Origin: Dryococelus australis
Lineage: Eukaryota; Arthropoda; Insecta; Phasmatodea; Phasmatidae
NCBI GenBank assembly: GCA_029891345.1
Contig: CM057003.1
Coordinates: 15,044,709-15,108,708 of the forward strand
DNA: 64,000 nt
Direction: 5' to 3'
Of this stretch, positions 14,467-26,650 are shown in pieces. Position 1 is the stretch's first letter, and each line of letters begins with the position of its first letter. The notes beneath the pieces are model-generated. The model was not told the origin of the DNA. It saw nothing but the letters and a program-made list of their open reading frames with translations, and searched no databases. Made by a program: the position numbers and the translations under genes.

Positions 14467-14739
14467 TAGGGATAGGAAAATTTCGCGAATTCATTTCGGG
14501 ACAAGATAGAAGTCAAACACATATATAGTGAAGTCACCTTTGCAACTGGATTACAGCTTATTAGACACGCCCTTCACGCCTCTGAGCCAATAGCAGATTT
14601 GCAAGGAAACACCATGCGAATCCCAAAACTGCCAGGTGTGAGGCAACAGCCAATGAACACACAGCTGAGGTTCCAGTATGCAGAGGACTGAGGAGTCTAG
14701 ACTGCAGGTCATTGAACTCGCGAAGTTTTCCTATCCCTA
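14467..14739 (+). mobile_element. hAT-type MITE, family C, copy 1
   Basis: The ends TAGGGATAGGAAAATTTCGC and GAAGTTTTCCTATCCCTA are inverted complements over about 20 bases. The flanking 8-mers CACATAAT (14459-14466) and AACATAAT (14740-14747) match at 7/8. The 273-bp interior matches the copies at 35.0, 45.6 and 63.6 kb. This copy defines the plus orientation of family C. Confidence 0.88.
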
Positions 14740-14747
14740 AACATAAT

Positions 14748-15163
14748 ATATAAAATATAAGCAGTTGACGCGGGAGGTCGAAGTAGTATAAAAGTATAAT
14801 GTGTGACTAACCTGTATTTATCGTTGCTGTAGGCTGAGTGTTATGACGAGAAGTGACGAATGGCTCGCCAACTTTAAGCTGCGTCTAGATGGGTGTTCTT
14901 CTCGGCGTGGGAACCACAGTTCAGAGCGTTTCCAAGTGTTACATAGTTACGTGGTGACTGTCCCGTATACTGCACGGCCGAGAGCGGAGATCCGCTGGCG
15001 CTCCGGTGCTAAGATTTACTAACAATAATTGTTGCATTGCGTCCTAGCCTAGATACCGACGCCTCGCTGTCCTTTGCTTGACTTGTCAGCGTTGACTTGA
15101 ATCATTATACCAGTAACTGTATCGTGTTATAGTTTGCTTCAAGTTGTAGTCAAATCGAACTTG
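14748..15163. other. unassigned spacer
   Basis: No ORF or repeat recognised; moderately GC-richer near 14900-15000. Confidence 0.45.
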
Positions 15164-15167
15164 TTAA

Positions 15168-15577
15168 CGGGTCTAACTACCAAGCCGGCAGTCGCGAGCT
15201 TCGAATGGGGAATCAATGGTAAACGAAATTCCTTCTCATTGCGTCAATTTTAAAGATAACTATTTCAAACAAAAAACACGTTGACGCGATGTTCTCAGAG
15301 ATATCGCCACGTAGAATTGTTTTTTGAAAAAAAAAAAAAAAATATATATATATATCCATCTTTTTTTAGTTATATGTAAATTTCGATATTAACATTTTAT
15401 AAAAGCACATTAAACAAAAAAATTGGGAAAATATTTTAAGGTAGCATCATTCCTTAAGAAATTTGATGTAGAATACGTTTTGTTTTCATCTTTAAAATTG
15501 GCGCAATGAGACGGAATTTCGTTTAACAATGATTCCCCATTTGAAGTTTGCGGCTGCCGGCTTGGTAGGTAGGCCCG
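15168..15577. mobile_element. piggyBac-like MITE with 90-bp TIRs
   Basis: Bases 15168-15257 and 15488-15577 are inverted complements over the full 90 bases with only scattered mismatches. Both arms begin CGGG(T/C)CTA. The element is flanked on both sides by TTAA (15164-15167 and 15578-15581), the hallmark target site of piggyBac-type transposons. The 230-bp loop is AT-rich, with an A16 run followed by an AT dinucleotide tract at about 15328-15355, and has no coding potential. The superfamily call rests on TTAA alone, because the first bases are CGGG rather than the usual CCC. Only one copy is visible. Confidence 0.82.
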
Positions 15578-15586
15578 TTAAGGTTT

Positions 15587-15599
15587 GGGGGGGGGGGGG
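15587..15599. repeat. G13 run
   Basis: An uninterrupted run of 13 G residues lies six bases outside the TTAA site of the piggyBac-like element. Confidence 0.9.
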
Positions 15600-15917
15600 T
15601 TATCTCATGATGGTAGAGCACGTGGGTAGATATATAAAACGTCAACTACCTTACTGAGAGCCAATTTAACATATTATAATGGTCCCACCTTGAGAAGTAA
15701 CCGAAGGTTGATGAAGTACGACGAGTTACGACTGTCGGTACATAATACTTCTTGTGGTTCCCATCTCGGCTGGGTTCGCATGGAGAAATACCTCTGCCGC
15801 CACTCTGCATTACCCTCACATCGGCGTGGCATAACGCACTAAGGGGCTTGGGCAATGAGAGTCCTGATTACGGCAACTGGCTGTCCTGTTTACAGCTCAT
15901 ATGTGATGGATAGAGAC
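15600..15917. other. unassigned spacer
   Basis: No feature recognised. The 69-codon minus-strand ORF at 15646-15855 has no identifiable motif. Confidence 0.45.
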
Positions 15918-16101
15918 CTGAAGAGTTCGCGGATTCGTTTTGGGACAAAGACATGTGACTTTAACCATTGGTCCACACGCTGTGTTTGACACCTCCTGGA
16001 GAACGGTGGCCCAATCGTCGCCTCCCGCTGTGACATCAGACAACCAATGCACACTTGACATCAGTATACTTGTTCATAAGGCTGTAGAGTCTAGTCTGTG
16101 G
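15918..16101 (+). mobile_element. diverged family C-like MITE fragment
   Basis: The start (GAGTTCGCGGATTCGTTTTG, then GGACAAAGACATG) and the distal part (AGAGTCTAGTCTGTGGG) match the corresponding parts of family C in order. The middle and termini do not align well. It is probably an older relative or truncated copy. Confidence 0.42.
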
Positions 16102-17184
16102 GAAGCAACGATGTCATGGGGCTGCGTATAGCGTGGCGCACAATCCTTCCTTCTTTTGTGTGGCCTGTCTTGGTCTACTGGAACTTTTTACAATATATAT
16201 GGCTTCCCTCGTGTATCACTGGCTCCATCAGCAAGCCACGGTGACATCTGAACATCCTACGTGCCTATCAGTTACACAATACGTACACCAGGCCTTGTAA
16301 ACATGCACAATGTGACGCCTTGTGCTGATAATACTGTTTAATGCATGTATGGGGAATATTATGCGTTCTGTGACCTTACCCCGCACACGAATTATAACAC
16401 TGTCGCCATAACTGTATGGTGGAACCAATAACACGCTCAATGTACTGGGCAGTGCAACATTAATAATTTAAACCCCCAGGAATGGTTTGCTAGTGTACCA
16501 AATTACGCGTAATTTTGACCCTTATTTCTGAATTCTTAATCGAACCTATTTTTTTCTTTAGTGAGTGTGTATGTGTGTGTAAGCTCTTAACTTCTGATTA
16601 AGTATAACATTTCCTTATTAAATCGAAATTATTTTATTGTTTCATTTCGAAATTTTAAAAAATGTGTAGTTAAATTTTAAATCAAACTGGAATATTGCAC
16701 CTTCCAGATCCCAAAATTGCGAGTCCAAAGTCGACATGTTGATGTGCAAATGTTGACGTGAACGAGGCTCTATTATGTTGCCGCTACGGAAGCAAAATTA
16801 CTCTCAAAACAAAGTCCCGGAGAAATACAAATGGCCATTCCAGTAAAAACTAGCGATTGGCGGCTCCATGTCAAACGGCAAACGTACACACGAAGATCGC
16901 GCAAAAGTCTGATTTCAAAACACGTTTCAACTGAGCGTTTGTTGTGCAAGCATTCTCGCAAAGAATAGAAAGCATATTCGGGAAAAATACTTTTTAAATG
17001 TTGACGATTTCTCTTGCTTCTTTGTACCAACTTACTCGTGCATAACAGGTCCAGATAACATCTGCCCGCCATGTTCACAAGATTTTTCGATGCCAAAAAA
17101 GTAAAACTTAATGGCATCCTGTGTTCGGGTCTCGTTCAAATCACGGCTATGTATGTGAGGTTGAATTTTAGTTTGGTCAGCCCT
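16102..17184. other. unassigned spacer
   Basis: Several short minus-strand ORFs (16228-16440, 16773-17117) contain no recognisable domain. No repeat-family copy was noticed. Confidence 0.45.
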
Positions 17185-17432
17185 CGGCTTGCCCACTATG
17201 TACAGTCTGTAGGTCTTTATGGAGTCGATGAGGATGATGTGAAGTGAGTATGGAGCAGCGTCGGAATGCAAGGGCGGGGTAAACGAGAGATCCCCGTGAA
17301 ACCCGTCGAGTAGCGGCATCGTCCAGAACAATTCCCACACGCGAAAATCTGGGAGCGACCCCGTCGGGAAACGAACTAGGTTAGCCTAGGTGGGAGGCGA
17401 GTAATCTAACCACTACACGACCGGCGGTGTTG
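17185..17432 (-). mobile_element. tRNA-derived SINE-1, copy 1 (inverted)
   Basis: Read on the minus strand from 17432 it has a tRNA-like head (GGTCGTGTAGTGGTTAGATT, then ACTCGCCTCCCACC). The family body follows: ATTTTCGC, GACGATGCCGCT, GGGGATCTC, GTTTACCCCGCCC and CATCCTCATCGACTC. The A box is degenerate (TGTAGTGG). The body aligns in order with the copies at 23.5, 43.7 and 60.1 kb. Confidence 0.72.
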
Positions 17433-17490
17433 ATGTTGATATTACAGACAAATAAAACGCGTGTTTCGCTTGGTGTCGATAGCCTTATTA

Positions 17491-17726
17491 TAGGCCGTTC
17501 ACTGTAAAGTGAGCACTTTTCGAAGCTGTTTCATCAGGCATAATAACCAATAAATATATTTCATTGTGGCCTCAGGCTTTTGGTGTTTGGGCATGGTGAA
17601 TGTATACACTGCGTTTATTACTCACGTGGCAGGGTTTAAATTAGCAAGTGGTGGATTGATATAAACTCGCTGAAACAAAAAAGTAACTATGGCTTCAAAA
17701 GTGCTCACTTTACCGTGAACGGCCTA
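17491..17726 (+). mobile_element. MITE family B2 (short form), copy 1
   Basis: The ends TAGGCCGTTCACTGTAAAG and TTTACCGTGAACGGCCTA are inverted complements flanked by TA on both sides. The length is 236 bp. The terminal repeat is that of family B, but the interior is different and matches the B2 copies at 27.6 and 44.8 kb (for example GTTTATTACTCACGTGG). Confidence 0.85.
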
Positions 17727-17728
17727 TA

Positions 17729-18716
17729 CACAGTCCACGGCAATGCAACATCTCCAAGCGGAGGAGACAACCAAACCCCGCCACAGTTACAGTCAAATGC
17801 ATAAGTACACTTATGAAAAACCTCTTATAATTCAAAAAGTGCTTTTTGAATTTTCGAAATATTCACGTCACTGAACTGACCGCTCCATGACATATTATGC
17901 TATTGGGAGAAACGAGTATGTTATCATTTAAAAAACCAAATTTTGATATCATTATATCGGTGATTAATTCATTACTTCTCGGAACAGACATGGACGATGT
18001 CTTATGGGCTCCGTAGTGCCATCTACGAATTCGAAATCTAAATATCGATACCTTCAGTGCGTAGGAAGATATTTGGGTTGAACATCTTGGCTGAATAATC
18101 CTGTATAATAATTTCTACGATAAATTTAAATAAAAATATTTATAACTTAAACCTTACTGCAGATGAGCCAAGGGCCGGGTCGGGTTTCAAAGAAACTGCA
18201 AGGTGCCATTCCTTTGAAGTTAATAAACATTACGCACGAAACAAAACTTACTGTTGATATCATTTTTTGAAATTTATACGAATCAAGGTTTCAAATAAAA
18301 ATTCTTACGTTTACGCTAAAAAAACATAAATGTTATTTTCAAATGATTGGTCATCTTTAATAATTTATCAGCTATGCCATGTCTCGAAATCGTGCAATGT
18401 TCTCGAAATCTAGACGAAGAAAAAAATGTTCGCTCTTGAATAGCCATATCATCATCAGAATGATATTTCCAGTTCACTCGGGTAACTTGTGAATGTCAGA
18501 AAACCTTCCCCAACACGAGGACATTGAAAAAGAAATTCTTTGCCAGATACTTAGCTCACTTTTTCACGACGTACCTGTCATGCCCAAAGTCAGCGTTCAC
18601 CTGGTACTTAAATTGCGTTGTTGTGTGTTTGAAATCCGCGTTTTTTTAATTTTATCTAAACCAATAAGTGCTCCCATTAGACCAATGTACGGAAATATAA
18701 CATACTTCAGATGAGG
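17729..18716. other. unassigned AT-rich spacer
   Basis: No supported feature; short ORFs near 18493-18714 have no recognisable motif. Confidence 0.45.
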
Positions 18717-19138
18717 TAAAGACTGTTCACGATAAAGTGAACATTTAAAAATCAACCTTAGAGAAATGTCACTGCTCCTACCTGCATGTATTTTAACGGG
18801 CGCGCAGTGTGACACGCGCCCAGTAAAGTTGATAATGATGGAGGGTAAGTAGTTTCCTTACTTTAACGTCGAATAAAAGATGTTAGGTAATCATTTGCGA
18901 TCACTTAAATTATTTCTTTCGTTTTTTGTTTTTTCTATGCATGAAAGTGTAAAAATGAATGGATTTTTAAAAAAATTACTTTTCTAGTTATTTCAGTTTC
19001 ACTGAACCGACGCATGAATAAAGTGACGAGGCCCATGGCAATGTAAATTTTACATAAGGCGGAAGAATACACAACTTTAGTACAAGTAGATCTTAAGCAG
19101 GGCTTTGAAAAGTGCTCATTTTATCGTGAATAGTCTAT
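18717..19138 (-). mobile_element. MITE family B, copy 5 (inverted)
   Basis: The element starts GACTGTTCACGATAAAGTG and ends TTTATCGTGAATAGTC. The interior is in inverted family order: ATTTTAACGGGCGC, CCAGTAAAGTTGATAATGATG, GACGAGGCCCATGG, GTAGATCTTAAGC. It is close to full length. Confidence 0.85.
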
Positions 19139-19394
19139 AACTCCGACCATGTCCAGTGTAGAAAGTGTTTTGAAGCTAATATCCCGTAAGACTACTTCGA
19201 AATTTTCTTCGGCGTGAAAATATCTCTGAAATAAGTTTTTAATATATTTATAAAATATCTGGAAATTACGTAAGTGGTCGAACGTGGTATTCAAAATACG
19301 CGCATGAATCAAGCAGTTTAAAAGACTTTCCATAGAAGCCAAGCACTATGTTCCTGTTAGTCTGCTGGGTTTTGAGTGAGCGTACAAATTATAT

Positions 19395-19640
19395 AGATTA
19401 ATTGAGGCTCAGACGAAAATTTGGGTGTCGAGATTTTGGCGCCACTTAACAGCACATCTGAGGTCATCAACACAGATTTAATGGAAAGAGGTGAGTGTAG
19501 AGTAGCACCGGGGTTGCTGGAGACCTCCGAGAAAACCAACCGGCCAATACAAACGTTCACTAGGTTTCCCTTGTGCGAAAATCCTGGATTGATCCCGGAT
19601 CCGTGAAAACCGGTTGGTAGGAATAAGTTGTGAGAGGGTT
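19395..19640 (-). mobile_element. diverged SINE-1 relative (inverted)
   Basis: In order along the plus strand this stretch has AGGTGAGTGTAGAG, GGAGACCTCCGAGAAAACC, AACCGGCCAAT, GTGCGAAAATCCTGGATTG and ATCCCGGAT. Each has a counterpart at the same relative place in the inverted SINE-1 copy at 60.1 kb. Identity is low, and the tRNA-like head is not recognisable beyond about 19625. Confidence 0.42.
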
Positions 19641-19746
19641 GGTGTGGATCAGGAAAAAAAATAACTATAATTGTAATGAACAATAAGAGCAAATTCCCAC
19701 TACGTTATATAATTTGGTTTCTTTTTTTAATTTCTTAATCCATACT

Positions 19747-20031
19747 TAGAGACCTGCAAAATTCACATTATTATTCCGGGGACATATTAAACTTAAAACA
19801 TACGTACGTTTGTGATTGGAGCGTACTTTATTTGACACGCCCCAGGTAATCCTGCGCCAATAAATGAACACTTCACAATTATGTGCCCCAATAACGTGCA
19901 GTTCAGTCAGAAAGGGAGTGACTTCACATCTAGGCGGCAACCAATGGAGAAACGACGCCGGCTCTAGTATGTACAGTACTGTGAAGTTTTAGCCTGATGC
20001 CAAATAATAACGCGAGTTTTGCAGGTCCCTA
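19747..20031 (-). mobile_element. hAT-type MITE, family A, copy 4
   Basis: An inverted 285-bp copy starts TAGAGACCTGC and ends GCAGGTCCCTA. It is flanked by a perfect 8-bp repeat TCCATACT (19739-19746 and 20032-20039). It is slightly short because of small internal deletions. Confidence 0.9.
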
Positions 20032-20039
20032 TCCATACT

Positions 20040-21195
20040 GTGTTATCTAAATGTTATAATGTAACTAAAAATGTTGAGTGCTGTCGTGGTATTAGTTTAA
20101 GATATCGCTATCACTGCTAATATTGTTCTATTGCCAACTAAATGAATACCGTATGTGAAGTCTGTTAGATTATTAATAATTTTTATTTCTTTTCGTTTCA
20201 GGGTGAGTAATTCTACACTTCGCTCTGTCTGTTCGCTCTACAACGCACGGAAGGTCAGTTTAATGTATCAGTGATATTTCTTACAGGTATAACTTATTTA
20301 CTAAATTGTACGCGGAACGTCAAAACTAAGAAACAAATTTCATTGGCTGTTCTTAATGAAGAAGTAGGTTAATTCAAACTATTTTAAATCAAAATTAATC
20401 CTGCTGAAAGGTGTTTTTTTGACATTTGATGTAACAGTTAACATGAATATGGATAATGGATACCACCGCAGTTTATATTATTATTATTATTATTGCTTGC
20501 AAAACTTTCGAATAAAAACGTCACAATTCTACTTAATTTTTGGGGAAATGTTACTGAAGTATCCAAAATTGCAATGTGTGTTACCCCTTATCTTGTTATT
20601 TAGTATGACAAGGTCCCCTCATCATTTGTCACTGACTATAAAAAAATGTTTTTAGACTTCGTCAGCATATTCCAACCCGGCCTTGGGTGGATGTTGTTGG
20701 ATAGGAAGAAATTTACTTTACATTTTTACCAAATTCCTTCAACATGCACAGACTGTATAATGTACTATAGCTTACATATCATAAATATCGACGCTGCTTT
20801 TTGTTCCGTTCTATTTAGTGCAGTTTCTTGCCCAAAATATATATATTTTTTTTTTGTCATTGGAAAACAATTTTCCTTCCAAACTACAAAACTAATACAA
20901 AGGCATAGTGGTGGTTGTGAGATCAGCTCTTATACAGGCTGAATCACTTAAAATTTGCACATCAAATATCTTTTAAATTAAAGTTGGTATTGGTGTGCTG
21001 GTTTCACAGAACTGAAGATTAGACAAGGCTTATAACTGCAGGCCAGACACAGATTTCAATACCAATTAGAATGTATGTTTCGTCAAAAAAGTGAAATTTA
21101 AAAAATGTAACATTGCCTATTCGCATCAAGAAAATAAAACTAGAAGAAATTAGAATGTCGATGGTGTTTTCGGCTGTGACAGTAGTTACGTGCTA
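20040..21195. other. unassigned AT-rich spacer
   Basis: A short (ATT)n tract lies at about 20477-20494. The ORFs at 20419-20942 have no recognisable domain, and their residues reflect AT-rich composition. Confidence 0.45.
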
Positions 21196-21388
21196 TATGT
21201 TGTTCATGGTAAAGTGAGCACTTTTAAGGCCATATAGTTACTTTTTTTCCTGTAAGCCATTTTGTATACATCTACCACTTCAAAAAAATATTGCTACATA
21301 AGTAATAAATACAGTGTATGTATTTCATTGCACTCGGAAGTTAGTCTAAGACTGAAATAAAATATAACTACATACTATTATTCTGAAC
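21196..21388 (-). mobile_element. MITE family B2, copy 2, truncated
   Basis: The left terminal repeat (GTTGTTCATGGTAAAGTGAG) and inverted B2 interior (GTTACTTTTTTTCC, GTAATAAATACAGTG, CACTCGGAAG) are present. The distal terminal repeat is absent and the match fades near 21388. Confidence 0.65.
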
Positions 21389-21563
21389 GAAGTGCTAAAT
21401 TCATGCAGTGTCCTAATATATTGCACCGAACGATATATGGATAGAGACAAACTGGTGGAATAACGGAACGCAGGTACGCACCTCCTTTCGGAAAAATATC
21501 GCACATGCGTGACGATAATGTACCACCATCAGTAACATTCTATACTTGGAACAGTACGAATGT

Positions 21564-21770
21564 ATGACATATTCAAATGCTTCATTTCAATGCAAACTTT
21601 GACAGAGGCAGTTTACTCAAAGCGGTAGTTTGAAGAGGAATCATATTACCAAGAAAACATGCTTAATGTCATCAACATGCACATGTATGCTACCTCCTCC
21701 TCCTACTACTGCTCCTCATCATCATCATCATCCAGATCTCATTGATGACAGGCTGGTGAGTGGAATGTGA
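21564..21770 (+). pseudogene. decayed zinc-finger-like coding fragment
   Basis: From the ATG at 21564 the frame stays aligned with the ORF at 55.4 kb. It reads SFQCKL, then a TGA stop at 21600-21602, then QRQFTQSGSLKR and KKTC. The other copy has SFQCDFCQRQF and LKR at the same places. The stop falls exactly where the second metal-binding Cys of the finger stands in the 55.4-kb copy. After the finger the frame continues through a Pro, Thr and His-rich tail (a CTC/CAT trinucleotide tract at 21691-21732) to a stop at 21768-21770. Homology between the two fragments is direct; the zinc-finger function is inferred from Cys spacing. It may be a retro- or segmentally copied exon. Confidence 0.5.
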
Positions 21771-22890
21771 AAGCATTGCACGGACTGCTTAAAACAATTC
21801 GTGTTGAATAGCCTATATATTAATATGACAGTGTTAAATACCTACAGTTGTTGCTTCATTTAACTGTACTTTGTATGAGTTCACGCTCAAGAAACTCAAA
21901 AGTTAATATACAATTTTTTTGTTTATTCTGAAGAAGAAAGAGAAAATACTAACTAGGAGGTCCCAATTCAATCAGTGTAAAGGGAACAGAATCTAAACAC
22001 ACATTACGAACATCGCGCAGCCTACCACCAACGCAGTTAAATGACACAGACAACTGTCGGCATTTAAAAGTATCGCATTATGATAGCACATAAATTACTT
22101 GGACTAGAATCTGGCCAAAAACCCCATCGACATTCTAATACGCTCTACTTTAATTTTCTTGATGTGAATGAGCATGGTTCCATTTCAAGAGAATGTAACT
22201 CTGTTAAAGAAATACACATTGTAATACTTATTAAAATCTGTGTCTGGGCTGCAGTTATGAGCCCTTGTCTAAACTTCAATTCCGTGAAACCAGCACATCA
22301 ATAGCACCTTTTATTTCTGAAATATTCGCACTGCAAGTTTTAGGTTGATTCATTCTGTATATTGTTGGTATACTCATATTTTGCTTTAAAATTTGGCATG
22401 GCCGTAAGATCAAACTAAGAAAATATTCTGTTATTATTTAATGATCAAATTTATGTTCTGGTCTGTGTGATATCCTGTTGTCTACGATAGTACATGTGTA
22501 ATATTCAATTCCTCAGCTAGACAGTGTTTCACAGAATGACAGAAGATAATATATTTGCTTGAATGGTAGTATCACCTATAAGAGTAATATTTTGCAAATC
22601 CTGGTTTTATGGGGAACAAATGAATAATATAAGCTATAAGTGGTGAATACGCCAGTGTAAATATGTTTTGAATTGCAATAAACACATAGAATTAATTTCA
22701 TGTTAGGTTCTTTCATTTTTTAAATACTGGTAAAATTATCTGACGAATTAGAGAATGAATTAAAATTGTATTTTATATTTATAGCTTATTGTTTTATAAA
22801 TACGTATTGAAGTTTCCAAGTGAATATTTGTATTACCCAAAATATCATACATTAGTTAAACGTTGTTTGTATATTTTGATTATTTTTCAG
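21771..22890. other. unassigned AT-rich spacer
   Basis: The ORF at 22080-22304 shows no recognisable motif. No repeat copy was noticed. Confidence 0.45.
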
Positions 22891-23212
22891 CCGGCTCAAT
22901 GACTGGTAACACCTAGGTAAAGTAGTTAAATGTTTTAACGTCAGATTAAAAGTGCTTTGTAAACATTTGCAAATACCGAAATTAAATGTATTCCAACCTG
23001 ATTTTTAAATGCATGCGATTTTAACATTAAGCAAATCTGTGTAATATTACGTTTTTATAATAATTTCAATTTTACTTGACCGACGCATAAATAAAGTGAC
23101 CGGGCCTACGGCGACGTTAAATTTTGCATATGGTGTAAGAATACACAATGTGCGTGCAGGTAGATCTTAAGCAGGGCTTTCGAAATTGCTGTGTCAACAT
23201 GAACAGCACTTG
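22891..23212 (-). mobile_element. MITE family B, copy 6, degenerate
   Basis: Inverted family words are present in order: CAATGACTGGTAACACC, AGGTAAAGTAGTT, TTGACCGACGCATAAATAAAG and GTAGATCTTAAGCAGGGC, then a decayed right end (AACATGAACAGC). The left terminus is lost. It is more diverged than most copies. Confidence 0.68.
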
Positions 23213-23534
23213 TCCTGAAGTGAAATTCGGAAATGACGTTAGTATGCAACAATATCTCTGAGCGGAAGAATTCTATTTCAAAAAGTTAAATTTTTCTTTT
23301 CCGGCAGCATACGCGGGAGCACTATTTTCTTTCCGCGAACGCGCGCTCCTCTTTAACCGCTCGTGAACTCCCGCTCGGCGCGCGCTGTTTGAACAGAACC
23401 CGTTAGCTGAGGTAATCCGATGCGCCGGGTTGGCAAGGTTCTCGTGGGGTTGGCAGGCGTGGGAGGGGGATAAGATTTAAGCGGTTTCTGACGGAGCCGC
23501 CCCTTCCTCTTCCTGCACATCGCCAAACTTCCGA

Positions 23535-23796
23535 GGGGCCGCGGTGGCTGAGCGGACAGACTGCTCGCCTCCCACCAAGGCGAACCGGCTTCAATCCCCG
23601 GCCGGGTCACCGGACTTTTCGCAATCGTGCCAGACGATGCCGTTGGTCGGCTGGTTTTCTCGGGGATCTCCCGTTTCCCCCACCCCGTCATTACGGCGCC
23701 GCTCCATATTCACTTCAATCACCCTCTTCGGCTCTCAAGACCTTGCTGTTAAGAGCCGCCCCAAACTCTTCACTCATTCTCAACCCAGACGAACAG
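23535..23796 (+). mobile_element. tRNA-derived SINE-1, copy 2
   Basis: The head starts GGGGCCGCGG and has a perfect A box TGGCTGAGCGG (23545-23555), a TCGCCTCCCACCAAGGCG segment, and a one-mismatch B box GCTTCAATCCC (23588-23598). It resembles a class II (Ser/Leu-like) tRNA. The body follows (GACGATGCCGTTGG, GGGGATCTCCCG, GGCTCTCAAGACC) and ends at CACTCATTC before a C16 run. This is the best-preserved forward copy. The overlapping ORFs on both strands are shadows of it. Confidence 0.82.
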
Positions 23797-23812
23797 CCCC
23801 CCCCCCCCCCCC
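23797..23812. repeat. C16 run
   Basis: An uninterrupted run of 16 C residues lies just beyond the SINE-1 body, followed by A-rich sequence. Confidence 0.9.
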
Positions 23813-24076
23813 AATATAAAAAAAAATATTGTGAATCTATATAAGTAATATACTGTTTGTTAAATTGTAGTAGTCATGATAGAATTGAACATCCTGTATG
23901 GCTGTACTGCTAAGTAGGGTTAGTAAACTAAAAATAACATCCAGCTCAACTCTACACATCCAGATGGAGAGTTTTTTACCTTCGTCATTGTGGTGCAGGT
24001 ATCTGACGTGGAAAAACAAGCCTGTACACGAAAAAATACTTTTAAAAGACGAGTAACCTATGAAAGGGAAAATAAA

Positions 24077-24503
24077 TATATGTTCACGATAAAATAAGCA
24101 CTTTTGAAATCAACCTACGAAAAATGTTACTGCTCCTGCCTGCATATATTGTAACGGGCGCATGGATTGACATGCGCCTTGGAAAGTTGGTAACGATGGA
24201 TGGGAAAGTAGTGCCACATGTTAACGTCTATTAAAAAGTGTTAAGTAACCATTAGTGATAACTTAAATGATCGCTTTCGCTTTCTATATTTTTTTAATGC
24301 ATCGATGTGTAAAAATTAGCGAATTTTGTACAATATTCACTTTTCTAATAAGTTCACAGTTTCATTTGAACGGCGCATGAATAAAGTGCTTACCGCCCAC
24401 GGCAATGTTAATTTTACATAACGCTAAAGAAGACACAACGTGTTTACAAGTAGATCTTAAGCAGGGCTTTCAAAAGTGCTCATTTTACCGTGAACAGCAT
24501 ATA
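24077..24503 (-). mobile_element. MITE family B, copy 7 (inverted)
   Basis: Full length, about 427 bp. It starts ATATGTTCACGATAAAATAAG and ends TTTTACCGTGAACAGCATA. The interior has the inverted family words AACGGGCGCATGG and GTAGATCTTAAGCAGG. Confidence 0.85.
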
Positions 24504-26649
24504 ATAAAATTGCACCAATGAAAGCTACAGAATTGCACGTACAAAAAATCAATCATGCACATTCCTCTCTACAAGTATGCTGTTACCAAAACTTCAGTCT
24601 CGCTTATGAAAATCTGTGCATCTGACATTGATAAAAACTTCTTTACTCTCACGGAACTTTTTACGGAAATTTACATTTGATATACGGAAACGCTCCACAA
24701 CGATGTAAAACATACTTGAGGCAGACACGAGAGAAATATTAGCTGCAAGTTCCACTGTCTTATTGCTTCAAAGGAGACGTAGAAAACTTGCGGAGAAGAT
24801 AACTAAAAATTTATTTCTCCTTGTTCTAATGGTCATTACTGGTAATGTCACTTTACATCAACAAACGACCCATGTCTATACGACTTAAGGCACTCTGCTT
24901 TAGTTACTGTTGCAAGCAAATGAACTGCCGAGTACGTCAGTGGGCTGGTATTGGGGCACCAGAACCGCGGAAATAGACCGTTAAACACACACAGCACATA
25001 CACAAATCACACAAAACAGGGGTTGAATGGTTTCGAAAGGAATCACGGGGAATAAGCTGTGCAGAAACGTGCATAATATGTTGTAAAAATATATGAAATA
25101 CATCATGATGATAGTTACTTTAAATTATGTCGTACCGTATGCGAAAGTATTTCGTTGGAATGTGAACTACTTTCACGTATGTTCAGATACAGCGCTCAAG
25201 CTAACCGATCACAAGAGCCAACCCAGTGGGCTTGTTTATCCCGAGAATAGAGCAAGGGTGAGAGGAGTCTAGTGCAAGCTATCTGGGTCGAAAAGAACAA
25301 ACTGCAGCGATTGTGTAATTAACTTGTTTCGGCTCAGGAATATAGCTCTCAAATACCGAGTAGCCTATCAATTAATATTCGTTTCTAGTAGTTTAGAAAA
25401 ATATTGATTAGGATATATAAAATTTCGACTTATATTTTCGTCGATGTCTCACGTCATGTTTGATTCTCCGATTCAGAATACATGCGGTCGATGAAGGCGC
25501 TTCGGCGATATGCCCCGTCCATCTCCGAGAACAGGCCGGAAGCGATTTGCAGACGTATGCGCCGATCGATGTTTCAAAACCGCCATCGGCCGCAGACGTC
25601 CGCTGGCAATAGAAACGTGACGTCGCTTGTGGAGGGGGGGGGGGGGGGGGTCATCCCTGCATAGCACGACAAGTCGTTTTGGGGGTAACGCGGGATTATG
25701 AATGAAGCGGTCAGTTGGAGAAGTGGCTTGCCGACGAATTTACGCGCTCCTTTTACATAGCTCTGGCAGGACTGACACATGGCACGTGGACATCACGCCG
25801 TGAACCTAAAAACAGCCGACTGCACTTCGCGCTGAAAACTGTAAGTCGAAATCACTGCTTGCACTTCATACTATTTTAACCCTTCCAGGCCCACATTGAT
25901 TAAATATTTACAGTATTGTAACCACGTAAAATTTTGGTTCGTGCTGTATTTATTTCGTTAAATACGTGCTTCATTCACACACCCGACGTAATGCGTGCTT
26001 GGTGCTTGACAGACATTAGGAAAACTACTTGCAAACCTGAACTGCAGAAACGTCCACAAATCACATTACTCACAGGGAAGAAATTGACTATGATCCTAGC
26101 TGTGTTCAGCTTTGGCACTATAACTCCTTCACTCTACAACACGTTCATTGTAGTGGACACAGTAACTTAAAGGTTCAAGTATAACAGGCCAAACTTTGGA
26201 GGAATTAAGTAATCTTTGATTTATGAAGAACTGCTTCATACAGATTTCGGAATGTGTACTTACTTTACACGTCTCTAGAAACAACGAACAAGCGGAGAAA
26301 AGAGTTTCTGAACACTTTAAGACGTTTAATATTGGGATACAAATGAGGATTTCGGAAATAGTTTGTTGTTCTCATACGGCGTTTGTGTGTAATAAACTTA
26401 CAGAATATTTAGATGTCAGTGAAATTCGTCGGCTGCTTATGTAAATCTGATCACATAACTCTTCTGGTAATTTCTGCTTACACGTTTCTGTGAAACAGTT
26501 ATATACGTGAAATTACCGAACCTGTGAGAGCGTCTATTGTGTAGTTCTTGTCCTTAAACAAAATAACAGAAGAAAATAGACTGGTTCATACTTGCTATGT
26601 GTATGTTTAATATATGGACTAATTGAGGGCGACTCGGTACTGTCATCTG
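24504..26649. other. unassigned spacer with GC-richer patch and G17 run
   Basis: Bases 25480-25660 are GC-rich and end in a run of 17 G (25634-25650). ORFs on both strands there have no recognisable domain. Elsewhere nothing is supported. Confidence 0.45.
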
Positions 26650-26650
26650 A

